The notes under the pieces are model-generated. The model did not search any database. It saw only the letters and a list, made by a program, of their open reading frames with translations, and had not been told where the DNA came from. Below are positions 30,557 to 39,418 of a stretch of DNA of 64,000 nucleotides, in pieces. The position numbers and the translations under genes were made by a program. This stretch comes from Trichomonas vaginalis G3 (Eukaryota > Parabasalia > Trichomonadida > Trichomonadidae), in the NCBI RefSeq assembly GCF_026262505.1, contig NC_067204.1, forward strand, positions 8,775,797 through 8,839,796. Reading direction: 5' to 3'. Positions within the stretch are counted from its first letter, which is position 1. Every line of letters begins with the position of its first letter.

Positions 30557-31825
30557 TTAATTGTGATCATGGCAATGGCAGTTACCACCACAGCCACCCT
30601 TTCCATCACACTTACCACAGCACTCCTTCTTCTCACCGTCATGGCAATGGCAGTTTCCACATCCACAACCACCTTTTCCATCACATTCTTTCTTTCCTCC
30701 TTCTTCATGTTCATGGCAGCAACCACATCCACAATGATCGTGCTCGTGTGGCTCTTCATGGCAGCAACCACATCCACAATGATCATGTTCGTGTGGCTCT
30801 TCATGGCAGCAACCACATCCACAATGATCATGTTCATCTGGTTCATCATGGCAGTGGCAACATCCACAGCCGCAGCCGTCATCGATCATTGGCTTTGGAA
30901 CGTATGTTTCGTCACGAACTTCGAGAGCTGGGATTTGACCGTTCTGGAGCTTTGAAGCTTCTTCGTTGAGTGTCTTTGCCTTCTCTTCGTCCTTCTCAAC
31001 GCCGATACCATTGAAGTAGAGCATGGCGAGTTCGTGGAGGGCCAATGGATTGCGTTCTTTCTCAAGGACTTCATTGAAAATTTCGACAGCTCTTTTTGCG
31101 TCTTTCTTTGGTGATTCCATGTCAGTAATTGGGGAAAGCATGATGCCGAGGATGACGGAAGCAATGGAGATGGACTTGTCTTGGGCAGCGCGTTCGATGT
31201 ATTGGAAAGAACGCTCTTTGAAGTTTGGCTGATTCATCATCATGAGACCAAGTTGGAGCTGTGCTGGGGCAGCGTTGTACTTGTCAGCGGCTGTAATAAG
31301 TAATTCGACGGCATTGCTGGAAAGCTGTGGGATGCGAGCGAAAATGTCGGCTGCAGTTAATAAAGCTGGAAGGAAGCCTGCATTTATGCCGAACTCAAGG
31401 TACTTGAAGCATCCGTTCTTAAGGTTATCATCTTTCGATTGAGAATACTTGTTGAAGATAAGGAATGATGAAAGTGGATCCAACATATGGGTTTCTGGGT
31501 GCATATCTGTACAGATGAGATCTGGGATGAGTTCCTTAATGAGAGAGAATGTAATTGTAATTTGCTTCTCTTCTTCATTAATTTTCATTACGACATCTTT
31601 GACTTCTCCGAAAAGCTTACCTTCGACAATTGGTGGCTGTTCTGGATAGCGTACAGAAATGGCATCCTTTTTATCACTGACCTTCATTGTAACTTTTGAT
31701 GGATCGAAACCTTCAACATAATGGATTGTAAGGACGATATATGGGCCAGTTGGTGTTAATTCCCATGGATAAACATCCTGGAACTTTGGATCGATCATTA
31801 ATTCAGGTTCGTCTTGATGATTCAT
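30557..31825 (-). CDS. CS-domain/Sel1-repeat protein with Cys/His-rich tail
   Basis: Host gene of 422 residues from the ATG at 31825; another in-frame ATG lies 33 nt upstream (31858) and cannot be excluded. Residues about 18-100 form a CS/p23-NudC-like domain (YPWELTPTGPYIVLTIHY, VKDVVMKINEEEKQITITFSL). Residues about 145-295 are helical with a clear Sel1 repeat (ALHELAMLYFNGIGVEKDEEKA). The last 105 residues are a Cys/His/Gly-rich tail with three copies of a 15-residue unit (CGCGCCHEEPHEHDH) and further CHCH groups. CS domains bind Hsp90 clients or partners. The tail looks like a metal (Zn, Cu, Ni or Co) binding or storage segment. Cytosolic; no signal peptide seen. Confidence 0.8.
   Translation of the reverse strand: MNHQDEPELMIDPKFQDVYPWELTPTGPYIVLTIHYVEGFDPSKVTMKVSDKKDAISVRYPEQPPIVEGKLFGEVKDVVMKINEEEKQITITFSLIKELIPDLICTDMHPETHMLDPLSSFLIFNKYSQSKDDNLKNGCFKYLEFGINAGFLPALLTAADIFARIPQLSSNAVELLITAADKYNAAPAQLQLGLMMMNQPNFKERSFQYIERAAQDKSISIASVILGIMLSPITDMESPKKDAKRAVEIFNEVLEKERNPLALHELAMLYFNGIGVEKDEEKAKTLNEEASKLQNGQIPALEVRDETYVPKPMIDDGCGCGCCHCHDEPDEHDHCGCGCCHEEPHEHDHCGCGCCHEEPHEHDHCGCGCCHEHEEGGKKECDGKGGCGCGNCHCHDGEKKECCGKCDGKGGCGGNCHCHDHN
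30712..30846. repeat. 45-bp coding minisatellite
   Basis: Three head-to-tail 45-bp units starting CATGGCAGCAACCACATCC at 30712, 30757 and 30802 encode the repeated metal-binding unit. Differences between units are few, so expansion is recent or ongoing. Confidence 0.85.
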
Positions 31826-31858
31826 CTGAAAAAAAAAATTTTTTGATGACAAATTCAT

Positions 31859-32928
31859 TGGTCAGGAGCCGACCTCAAAATTATCAAAATTAAATTCCAA
31901 AACTGTAATAAACAGAAATTCATCAAAAGTGACAGCTCTCAATTTTTTGACATTTGTAAATTCTAAATTGAATGAGAAAAATGAAATAATACTAAGCATA
32001 ATACAATATTCTAGATTTAATTATAATTAGGAAAAAGTTAGTTTTGCGAGTACTTTTCATAGGCATATAGAATGAAATCTTCTGAAAAATAATATCACAT
32101 AAACTCATATTATTTTCTAATATATAACTATTTTATATAAAAATCAAATTCAATGATCTTAAAAGCGAAGGATAAACCTCAAAATTTACGAATATAATGA
32201 GTGGGAATATAATGCTTATCTATCATAAAACCATATGAAATATCAATTTTTGCTTTACGCCTAATTTTTGGAGAGAGGGTCAAAGTTGCTATTTGTCACT
32301 TTTCCACAAGAATATAATGGGGAAAAAGTTATCATATAGTTGATCTCATTCACTGAGGTGAGAGATGCATGTAGTGTAATATGTAATGTGATAAACAGTG
32401 GGATTGCTGCTCTAAGTCCTAGGTTCGAGACACATTGGCTTCATTTTTCTCTTTTTTATTGACGTAAACTATTCAATTTTTGTGTTCTCCATTCAAATTT
32501 CAGAATTTTTTTTGCAGATTTCACGCTACATTCGAAGTTACCTTTTGTAACAACCACCACTGCCTACGAAAGACGAAAGTGTGTCACGATTTCACCCGGA
32601 AATCCGACGGTTGTTTAAGAGTATGCACTTTTGTCACCTACTCCTAATTTTTGACGACAATTAGCAAAAAATGTTAAATGTTAACACTCAGTCCATTTGA
32701 ATATGAAAAATAAAATTGACTTTGATTAAATGTTTTTATTTATCATGCAATTCTTCTTGCGACCAAAGATTTGAATAAAAGTTCAAAAAATAAGATAGCT
32801 TAAAAAATAATATACGGTAGTGTTTACTAATAGATGAATAGTATATAAATTCTATTAAAATGGATTTGATCCAAAAAAATATATAAAATTTGATCATAAA
32901 TAAAATCGTTTTAAATTACTTCTTCATT

Positions 32929-32934
<6 letters not shown>
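31859..32934. other. Intergenic DNA left of E2
   Basis: AT-rich with no gene seen. A short stretch near 32390-32435 resembles a tRNA B box (GGTTCGAGAC) but does not fold as a tRNA. Confidence 0.55.
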
Positions 32935-32966
<32 letters not shown>

Positions 32967-33013
32967 TATTGGGGCTTCCAGGCACTTCGTGCCTTCTAGC
33001 CCTGAAGATGTTT
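32935..33013 (+). repeat. Left terminal inverted repeat of E2
   Basis: A run of 30 A is followed by GGTATTGGGGCTTCC... ending in GATGTTT (32965-33013). It contains GGGCT-TCC-AGGCAC-TTC-GTGCCT-TCT-AGCCC, a two-tier hairpin. With the last A of the run the unique part starts AGG, in keeping with AG termini. Confidence 0.9.
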
Positions 33014-33045
33014 AGTAAAAAATGAGGTTTTTATTCGGAAAATTG

Positions 33046-33279
33046 TTAGTCTTCTGGTGTGAATTCGGAGGACTCTTCTTGGATTGAGTCTTGTGGTTCA
33101 TCTTCTTGAGTAGAGTCTTCTTCTTCAACATCAAAGTCATCTGGTGTATCGAACTGAATGTATGAAAGCCAAATGTTGTATGTGTTTTCCAATTGGCTTT
33201 CAAACTTGAGATACATTCCATGCATGAGTGTTATTTCAGTTTCAACGTAGAGTTGCTGACGTGGCTTGAAGACATGCAT
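33046..33279 (-). pseudogene. Acidic-tailed small protein remains
   Basis: The C-terminal part is open: VETEITLMHGMYLKFESQ, then an acidic Asp/Glu/Ser-rich tail (DVEEEDSTQEDE). Upstream coding-like sequence continues (SISVYVCYCKFFKDEFGGP), so the original gene was longer. About one break. First gene inside the left end. Unknown function. Confidence 0.4.
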
Positions 33280-33361
33280 GAGAATTGGTCCTCCAAATTC
33301 GTCCTTGAAAAACTTGCAGTAGCAAACATAAACTGAGATAGAGTCTCCTTCTTCAATGTTT

Positions 33362-33409
33362 AGGGTAGAAGGTTAGATATAACCTCTTTTCTAACCTCTT
33401 TTCTACCCT
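33362..33409. repeat. Half-site array module, GTTA type
   Basis: The palindrome GGTTAGATATAACC is at 33371-33384, with GGGTAGAA on the left and two TTCTAACC/TTCTACCC half-sites on the right. It lies about 85 bp upstream of the methylase start. Just to its right is one unit of the right-end minisatellite in opposite orientation (AAGACTTCTTCGTAC). Confidence 0.75.
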
Positions 33410-33492
33410 CTTGAATTTTCAAGACTTCTTCGTACATGTTTTGTCACTTTTCTGTCACTTTTCAGGAAAAACATTTTTATTATATATATAAA

Positions 33493-34309
33493 ATGAATTT
33501 TACAAAACCACCGTTACCCTTCTTTGGAAATAAGAGTAGATGTAAAGATATTCTATTGAGAGAACTTAAGAAACTACCGAATGGTCTAACATTTGTAGAC
33601 TTGTTCGGTGGAAGTTTCTATATATCTCATTTGTGCCATACAATATTTCCTGACTCAAAGATTATATGCAATGACTTCGACAACTATATGAACCGTCTCA
33701 AACATATTCCAGACACAAACAAAATATTGAAAGAGTTAAAAGAAAAGATACCTATAGGTAAGATGGAACGTATACCATTAGATAAGAAAAATACTGTCAG
33801 AGAGGTTTTGAAAAAGGCAGAGTATATTGACTGGGATAGTATATCTGCTAGACTATTATATAGTGGTGCTATAAGAGTTCATGACATTGAAACACTTATG
33901 TCAAAAGTTTTATATCTTAACTATACAAATGTTTTCAAAGAGAACATAGAAAAATATATTGAGGGTATAGAGTTTGTGAGATGTCATTGGACAGAGTTGT
34001 ATGAAAAAATATAAAGACAAGGAAAATTTCTTTATAGTGGACCCGCCGTTCTATAACACATGGGATTTTCAATACCAAGTAGACTGGACTTTGAGAGACT
34101 CTTTAGAAACTTTAGACGTTTTACATAACCATCCATGCTTTTACTTTACATCCGATAAAAGTGGTTTGGAAAGTGTCATGAGATGGTTAGAGGACATACA
34201 TGACTATGAGTTTAGATATGACAAGATAGAATATGAGAGAGGTCCTATAAACTGGAGAAAGTGTCATAACAAAGAAATTTTACTAGTAAGTAAATGTGGT
34301 TTGAAATAG
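33493..34309 (+). pseudogene. D12-class adenine-N6 DNA methyltransferase remains
   Basis: MNFTKPPLPFFGNKSR opens a Dam/D12-type enzyme. FVDLFGGS is the S-adenosylmethionine site and IVDPPFYNTW is the DPPY-type catalytic motif. About 270 residues in all, usual for the family, with about one break. Such enzymes methylate adenine in DNA, here perhaps marking element DNA. Rare in Polintons. Confidence 0.8.
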
Positions 34310-34425
34310 GACTACTTGTTTTAGGTTTTTTCCATTGTGTCATTTACTTATTTGACGTGGCAGAAAGATATAGAGAATATGAAGATGAACCAATACCAGC
34401 AAATGTTCAGCATATGTACTCGTAA
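34294..34425 (+). CDS. 43-aa single-pass membrane protein
   Basis: ATG 34294 overlaps the end of the methylase gene. A hydrophobic segment (IGLLVLGFFHCVIYLF, about residues 5-20) is followed by a charged tail (VAERYREYEDEP). Complete with its own TAA. Small membrane proteins are common next to virion genes. Low certainty because it is short. Confidence 0.45.
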   Translation: MWFEIGLLVLGFFHCVIYLFDVAERYREYEDEPIPANVQHMYS

Positions 34426-34447
34426 GAGATATTTTATCTAATATTAA

Positions 34448-34809
34448 ATGGACGCACAGAACTTAGCGAATGCACAGCAACCTGGACAACCAAACCCAGA
34501 GAATATTCCAAATGAAGTTAGAATACAAACTGCAATGGCAAACTATGGTCAAGTGCCAACAGATGTACAAATGCAAACTGCCATGTCAAATGACGCTGCG
34601 TTAGGTTTGCCACCATGGTATGCAAATATGAGATGGAAAGAGTTTTATACAAACCCTGAAGTGGATATAAACAACTTTATGCAGATGACGCGAACACAGG
34701 AGTTGACCCAGAATATGTTTTCTACCAGAGGAGAAACAGAATGTATGAGCTCCAGTTAAAGAATGCTATGGAACTCAACAGGAAACGTAAGAGACTAGGC
34801 GGACATTAG
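34448..34809 (+). pseudogene. Gln/Asn-rich virion-type protein remains
   Basis: MDAQNLANAQQPGQPNPEN at the start, then two similar 18-residue stretches (VRIQTAMANYGQVPTD, VQMQTAMSNDAALGLP), then a more ordered WYANMRWKEFYTNPE region and a basic end. About one break. Unknown function. Confidence 0.45.
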
Positions 34810-34827
34810 ATTTTTACATATAGTAAA

Positions 34828-35070
34828 ATGGGTTTCTTCAGTAAGATAGGAAACTTCTTTCGAAATGTTGGAAGAGGTATATGGAATGGAATAAAAACCG
34901 TCGGAAGAGGAATTTGGAACGGTGTCAAAAATATTGGTAAAAGAGTAGGTCAGTTCGTTGGTATTATACCTAAAGACCCTGAACCAGAAGAACAAGCTCC
35001 TGTTATACAACAGCCTGAACCTGCACCACAGTCTAGTTGGCAACCAAATCCAACACCTCAACCGTATTAA
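34828..35070 (+). CDS. Amphipathic pVI-like small protein
   Basis: 80 residues. The first 45 hold repeated amphipathic units (GRGIWNGIK, GRGIWNGVK, FFRNVGRG) with Trp/Ile/Phe on one face and Arg/Lys on the other. A Pro/Gln-rich tail follows. This resembles membrane-active minor capsid proteins such as adenovirus pVI, known in Polintons. The protein at 38206 has a similar character. Role inferred from composition. Confidence 0.55.
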   Translation: MGFFSKIGNFFRNVGRGIWNGIKTVGRGIWNGVKNIGKRVGQFVGIIPKDPEPEEQAPVIQQPEPAPQSSWQPNPTPQPY

Positions 35071-35074
35071 AAAA

Positions 35075-35923
35075 TTATATTTTTATCGTTCGATAGTAGT
35101 TGTATATGAAACTAAGTTCTAAGTAAAACGCATGGTATAATGGAATTATTCTTTTTCTTCCATCTGTAGTAAACCATACTTGAAAGTCTGAAATACTTCC
35201 ACTTGGTGGTTCGTATAACTTTGTAGGTTTTTCGTAAAAGTCATTTGCCAAGCATAAAAAAGAGTTTGGGGGCCCGAAAAATGAAGCATGAACAATAATA
35301 GCAGCTGGGTCGAAAACATCTTTAAATAAATATGGTTCATCTCTTGCATATCGACTGTAAATATTTGCTAAAGGAAGTTCGACTTTCTGATTTAACATTC
35401 TTTGCAAATAATACCATGACATTGCAGTGAATTCTGTATATATTTGTTCGTCTTTCTTTGGATTGTCTTCGTAGATTTGAAATGACACTTGTGAATTTTG
35501 TTTGTCATATACAATTCTCACATAAAGTGTGCTCTCGGTATTTGCATATTCATCAGCATATTTTGCATAACATGAATTTATTTTATCTTCTATATTTTTT
35601 AACGCAGTCTGTAGAGAAGATGAAAGGTCAACTTGTATTAGCTCAATTTCTTCCCACATTTTTCGTTTCCCTTCAGATATATAATCTATATGAAACCTTA
35701 CAATAAATGGAAAACTTTTATCTTCTACAGACACAAACTTCATTCTACGAAAGCCAATAGCTTTTGTGACGGATGGGTCTCTTAACCATCTCAATGGGTA
35801 GTCAAAACGATAGCCTTCATGCTTTACGGTCTCTGTCTCAAACTTTTGACCTACGTTAGTAAAAAGTTCATCTAATGGTTTAGTTGTAGCAACTCTTGAA
35901 TTTTCTTTTTCTATTGAAAGCAT
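35075..35923 (-). CDS. Penton-like minor capsid candidate, 282 aa
   Basis: Intact. Strand-rich, no low complexity, with ADEYANTESTLYVRIVY and a C-terminal third FLCLANDFYEKPTK...FQVWFTTDGRKRIIPLYHAFYLELSFIYNYY. It matches the layout of 611-1468 of E1 and is the inferred penton or related minor capsid protein. It is tail to tail with 34828-35070 and divergent from the fibre gene at 35942 (18-bp gap). Confidence 0.5.
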   Translation of the reverse strand: MLSIEKENSRVATTKPLDELFTNVGQKFETETVKHEGYRFDYPLRWLRDPSVTKAIGFRRMKFVSVEDKSFPFIVRFHIDYISEGKRKMWEEIELIQVDLSSSLQTALKNIEDKINSCYAKYADEYANTESTLYVRIVYDKQNSQVSFQIYEDNPKKDEQIYTEFTAMSWYYLQRMLNQKVELPLANIYSRYARDEPYLFKDVFDPAAIIVHASFFGPPNSFLCLANDFYEKPTKLYEPPSGSISDFQVWFTTDGRKRIIPLYHAFYLELSFIYNYYRTIKI

Positions 35924-35941
35924 ATTTTATCTAGAATAAAA

Positions 35942-37233
35942 ATGTCGAAAGAAACAGCGTCTATGAGAGAAATACAACACAAACCGACAACTCATTTTGC
36001 AAGCTCTAAATAAGAACACAACAAACTTTTCAAACTATTCTAAGATATCTGAGTCATTGAAAGAAGGAAACTTAAAACTGACGATAAACCATTGACAGAC
36101 GAGTTTCTGTTTCAAGACAGTAAGAACCATACTGTTTGTATAAATCCAACAAAAAGAACTTTAAACGAGAAACCTATAGATGAACTTCTTTTGAAAGCAG
36201 ATGTTGACAACAAAGCTGACAAAGAGTATGTCATTGAAAAAGTTCAAGAAGAACATGACAGAGCAGATGCAACATATGCAACAAAAGAGGATGTTGAAAA
36301 GAAAGCTGACAAAACAATATGTTAACGATGAGTTAGCATGCGTGGCTAGTGCGTTAGTGAAGAAGGCAGATAAGGAATATGTGGATGAAAAAGACAATGA
36401 AAATTAAAGAAAGGGTTGAATGGTAATAATGAACGGACATCGAAGATTTTAGAAGGTAAAGCCAATACAGGGTGGGTTTCAGGATGTTTAGACCTTAAAG
36501 CCGACAAAGAAACTGTAGATATGTTGACACAAACGGTTTCAAGTCATACCAGAGGTTTAATGGAAGATGGACAACAGTTGAAAGAGCTTGAGAAAGGTGT
36601 TACAGAGTTAAGGAATACAAAAGCAGACTCGACATGGATAAAAGGATATGTAGATGCAACAAAAGAACGTATTTTCGCATGGACAGAAGGAACATACCAC
36701 AAAAATATCATAGACATAGCATCTCTGACGTAAATGAACTTGAAGAAAGGTTATATAAGAAAGCAGACAAAACAGAGCTTCAAACATTAAAGATTGAAAT
36801 ACTTCAAACAGTATATCCTATAGGTTCTATTTATACGTCAATGAACTCTACCAGACCAGAAGTAGTACTTGTTTTGGAACTTGGACTCAAAATAGTCGAA
36901 AGGTTTTTGTATTGTGCAAACTCTTCAAAGGTAACAGGTGGAAGTAAAACGATTTCAGGTGAAAACTTACCTGCACACAGTCACTACATAAATTTAACTA
37001 CAGCTGAAGCAGGTTGGCATAAGCATAGATATTGGGATTGGACAGGAATGACAAAAGGTAAAGGATATGATGTTAAAGACGACGTAAGTTTGCTATAAAT
37101 TGTTTACTGGGATGACACTCAGGGAGGAGGAAGCCATACACATCGCATTACAGGATATTCGGAAACAACGGGACAGAGTAAAGACTACATGCCACCTTAC
37201 ATGACAGTTTACGCATGGTATAGAAATGCTTAG
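35942..37233 (+). pseudogene. Phage-type fibre gene remains
   Basis: The middle has KADK-type repeats (NKADKEYV, KKADKEYVDEKD) like trimeric fibres. The C-terminal domain is homologous to the E1 fibre tip (PIGSIYTSMNSTRPE, LPAHSHYINLTT, MPPYMTVYAWYRN). No collagen run was seen here. About four breaks. It ends overlapping the integrase 3' end. Confidence 0.75.
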
Positions 37234-38189
37234 TCGTCATTTTCAACTTCTTTAGCATATTCGTCAGCAGTTGTCTTATATTGTTAGGAACTGTCTTTGA
37301 AAGTATACCACCTTGAACTTTGACAAGTTTTGAAACGAGGTCTGACAATAGTAGTTTTATCTTCTGCTTGCAGTGTGTACATTTTGCCATGTTTGCCTAA
37401 AACTTCATAATATTCTCTTGTATACTTTCTTCTATTTTTACGAACACGAATGCGAGTACCTGTCGAGTTCCCATTGTTGTCATAGTCAATAGTATTTTCA
37501 TATGGGTCGCGTTTAGGTATTTCTATTTTTACTTTGTCACCTTTTCTTAAGTTTGAAGCCTGGCATTCTTTCTTGTTTGTCTCTTTTGACTAAACTATTA
37601 AATATATAGTCTTTCTCTAAGTCAGGGTTGTTTTTCATTTCTTCGGGAGAGTGGTTTCCCAAACCTTTTGTTTACGGTTATTGTAAATATTTAAAACTTG
37701 TCTCATCTTTGCCTGGGAGAAGTGTCTGTACTTGTCGTCATATGACATTTCATCTACCTCACCACCTTGTGGTTGATTTAAGTCTCTTAAGATTTTTATA
37801 CAACTGTCAATGACACCAAGAGCAGAATGGTTTTGGTCGACAATGAAATATTGGTTTACATTTTTTGAACGCAGATAGTTTTTAATATCGTCTGATTTGA
37901 AAGAACTTTCACAGTCAGATGTCAGTTTTGTTGGATGGTATTTGTCAACGAATATTGTCAAAGCAGTTTTCACATCTAAAATATTTTTGGACTGCAATGG
38001 TATGGCTTCACAGTATCTTGTGTTTTGACCGACAAATATTAGCCAGTATGGTGGTCCATCTTCTCTATACCTCGGAATGTTTTCCAAGATATCCATAAAC
38101 CAAGCATTTGGTGTTGAACTAAAGATTTTTACCATGAGTGCTTTCTTTGTTGCTTTAGAAACATAGGGGTCCTTGTTTGGATTCGTCAT
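37230..38189 (-). pseudogene. Polinton integrase remains
   Basis: MTNPNKDPYVSKATKKAL start, DDE core with WFMDILENIP, YWLIFVGQNTRYCEAIPL and KLTSDCESSF, and the third acidic region after DQNHSALGVIDS. The C-terminal strand region runs to about 37240. About two breaks. A different subfamily from the E1 integrase. Confidence 0.85.
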
Positions 38190-38205
38190 TTTTACCCTAT
38201 AAGAA

Positions 38206-38608
38206 ATGGGTTTATTTGGCGCATTAGCAGGAGTTGCATCCAGATTTTTGCCCGCAGTGGGAACAATAGCCAGAGGTGCATTTGGAATTGGAAGGAAGAT
38301 TTTGAGTACATTAGGTATACTGAAAGAGAAAGCACAACCTATTATACAAACTGTACAGAAAGGTTGGGAGGTAGCACGAGATGCAGCAAATCTTATTCAC
38401 CAATCCTGAAACAAGAGGAAAAGTTCAAGGATGGATGGACAATGTAGGAAGAGAAGCAGGAAACTACTAAAAAATAACAAATGACTACTATAACCAAGCA
38501 GGGCACTATATGGACCAAGGTGAAAGATTCTTTAACAGAGGATATAACCATGCACAACAATGGGTAAACAATAACCAACCTCAACCGCCTCAAACGTGGG
38601 GAATGTAA
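38206..38608 (+). pseudogene. Amphipathic virion protein remains
   Basis: Starts with MGLFGALAGVASRFLPAVG, then Gly/Ala/Arg amphipathic helices (TIARGAFGIGRKILSTLGIL). A Gln/Asn/Tyr-rich C-terminal part follows. About two breaks. Another pVI-like candidate, divergent from the integrase with 16 bp between starts. Confidence 0.5.
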
Positions 38609-38627
38609 AGTTTTTTACTGAGATGAA

Positions 38628-38783
38628 ATGAACAATACAGCATTGAGACAAATGGGTTCAAGATGGATTTGTCGACTTCCAGTAGTTACACAACCACGTG
38701 TTTGTCAAGTTCTTCCTATACCTCAGGAAGTTTTAGACCGACTTAAAAAACAACAACAACCAGTTGAAAACAAACCAAACTAA
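38628..38783 (+). CDS. 51-aa small protein
   Basis: MNNTALRQMGSRWICRLP..., basic with two Cys, ending in Gln/Lys. It is preceded by the leader TTTTTTACTGAGATGAA, which recurs in front of 38803-39387, and this shared leader supports it as a real gene. Unknown function. Confidence 0.5.
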   Translation: MNNTALRQMGSRWICRLPVVTQPRVCQVLPIPQEVLDRLKKQQQPVENKPN

Positions 38784-38785
38784 AA

Positions 38786-38802
38786 TTTTTTACTGAGATG
38801 AA
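38786..38802 (+). promoter_or_regulatory. Duplicated leader TTTTTTACTGAGATGAA
   Basis: The 17-nt leader is identical in front of two neighbouring genes (38611-38627 and here), ending directly at each ATG. It probably contains the promoter/initiation site of these short genes. Confidence 0.55.
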
Positions 38803-39387
38803 ATGACCGAAGAAGTTGAAACGGTAGATTTGACACCACAAACAAAAAGTTCAGAACCATTGTCAAAACCTGTCAAAGAACTTACAGATGAAGAGAAAAA
38901 TTCAATAATAGAAAGTGCCAGGTCTGGAAATACAAACCCTAACTACAAAGTCACTTTTCATAGAAATGGAACGGCTAGTATCTCAAAAAAGAAACAGACT
39001 CTCACAAATAAAATATTGAAGTCTGAAGGAGCTTTCGAGACAACAGATGGGAAGGTATACTTCACTGACCAACAGTTCATTATAGAACATCTCATTGACT
39101 TAGAGTCGAAATATTCTAAACTTTACAACAAACACAAAAAGTTGAAAGGAAAACAAAAACAAATGGCATATGATATTTATGAAGATGTTGACGACACAAC
39201 TGTTCCAGCAAGTGAGGTAAAGTCAGAGGAACCGAAAAGTGACGAAAAACCAATAGAAGAAGAAAAACCAAAAACTGAAGATAAACCAAAACCAAAGTTT
39301 AGTTTCAATACTAAACCAAGTCAACCTTCATTAGCTGGTATGGGTTGGCGTCAAAGACTTATGGCAGCAGGTGGTTATGTAAAGTAA
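38803..39387 (+). CDS. 194-aa acidic protein with SG/DG-RK motif
   Basis: Intact. Acidic start, then ESARSGNTNPNYKVTFHRNG and ASISKKK, the motif shared with two E1 proteins, then a helical region (LESKYSKLYNKHKKLKGKQ), then a Glu/Lys/Pro-rich stretch and a Gly/Met/Arg end (GMGWRQRLMAAGGYVK). Conservation in both elements suggests a core role. Unrecognised. Confidence 0.6.
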   Translation: MTEEVETVDLTPQTKSSEPLSKPVKELTDEEKNSIIESARSGNTNPNYKVTFHRNGTASISKKKQTLTNKILKSEGAFETTDGKVYFTDQQFIIEHLIDLESKYSKLYNKHKKLKGKQKQMAYDIYEDVDDTTVPASEVKSEEPKSDEKPIEEEKPKTEDKPKPKFSFNTKPSQPSLAGMGWRQRLMAAGGYVK

Positions 39388-39418
39388 AGGAAAAAAATAT
39401 TTTTTTATTTTTATAAAA

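Noticed and set aside
30563-30955. 130-residue plus-strand frame opposite the metal-binding tail
   Set aside because: It is the mirror of the minisatellite that codes the Cys/His tail; composition is an artefact of the repeat.
31826-31858. Upstream ATG and a T-run followed by CAG before the CS/Sel1 gene, resembling an intron end
   Set aside because: No donor or branch sequence of the trichomonad type was found, so no intron was called; the upstream ATG is only mentioned as an alternative.
32340-32450. tRNA-like stretch with a B-box-like GGTTCGAGAC
   Set aside because: The flanking bases pair over a span of only about 52 nt and no anticodon arm or A box fits, so it is not a tRNA gene; a remnant cannot be excluded.
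32935-32964. Poly-A run as the tail of a retroposon
   Set aside because: It is mirrored by a T run at the other E2 end and joins a terminal inverted repeat, so it belongs to the Polinton boundary.
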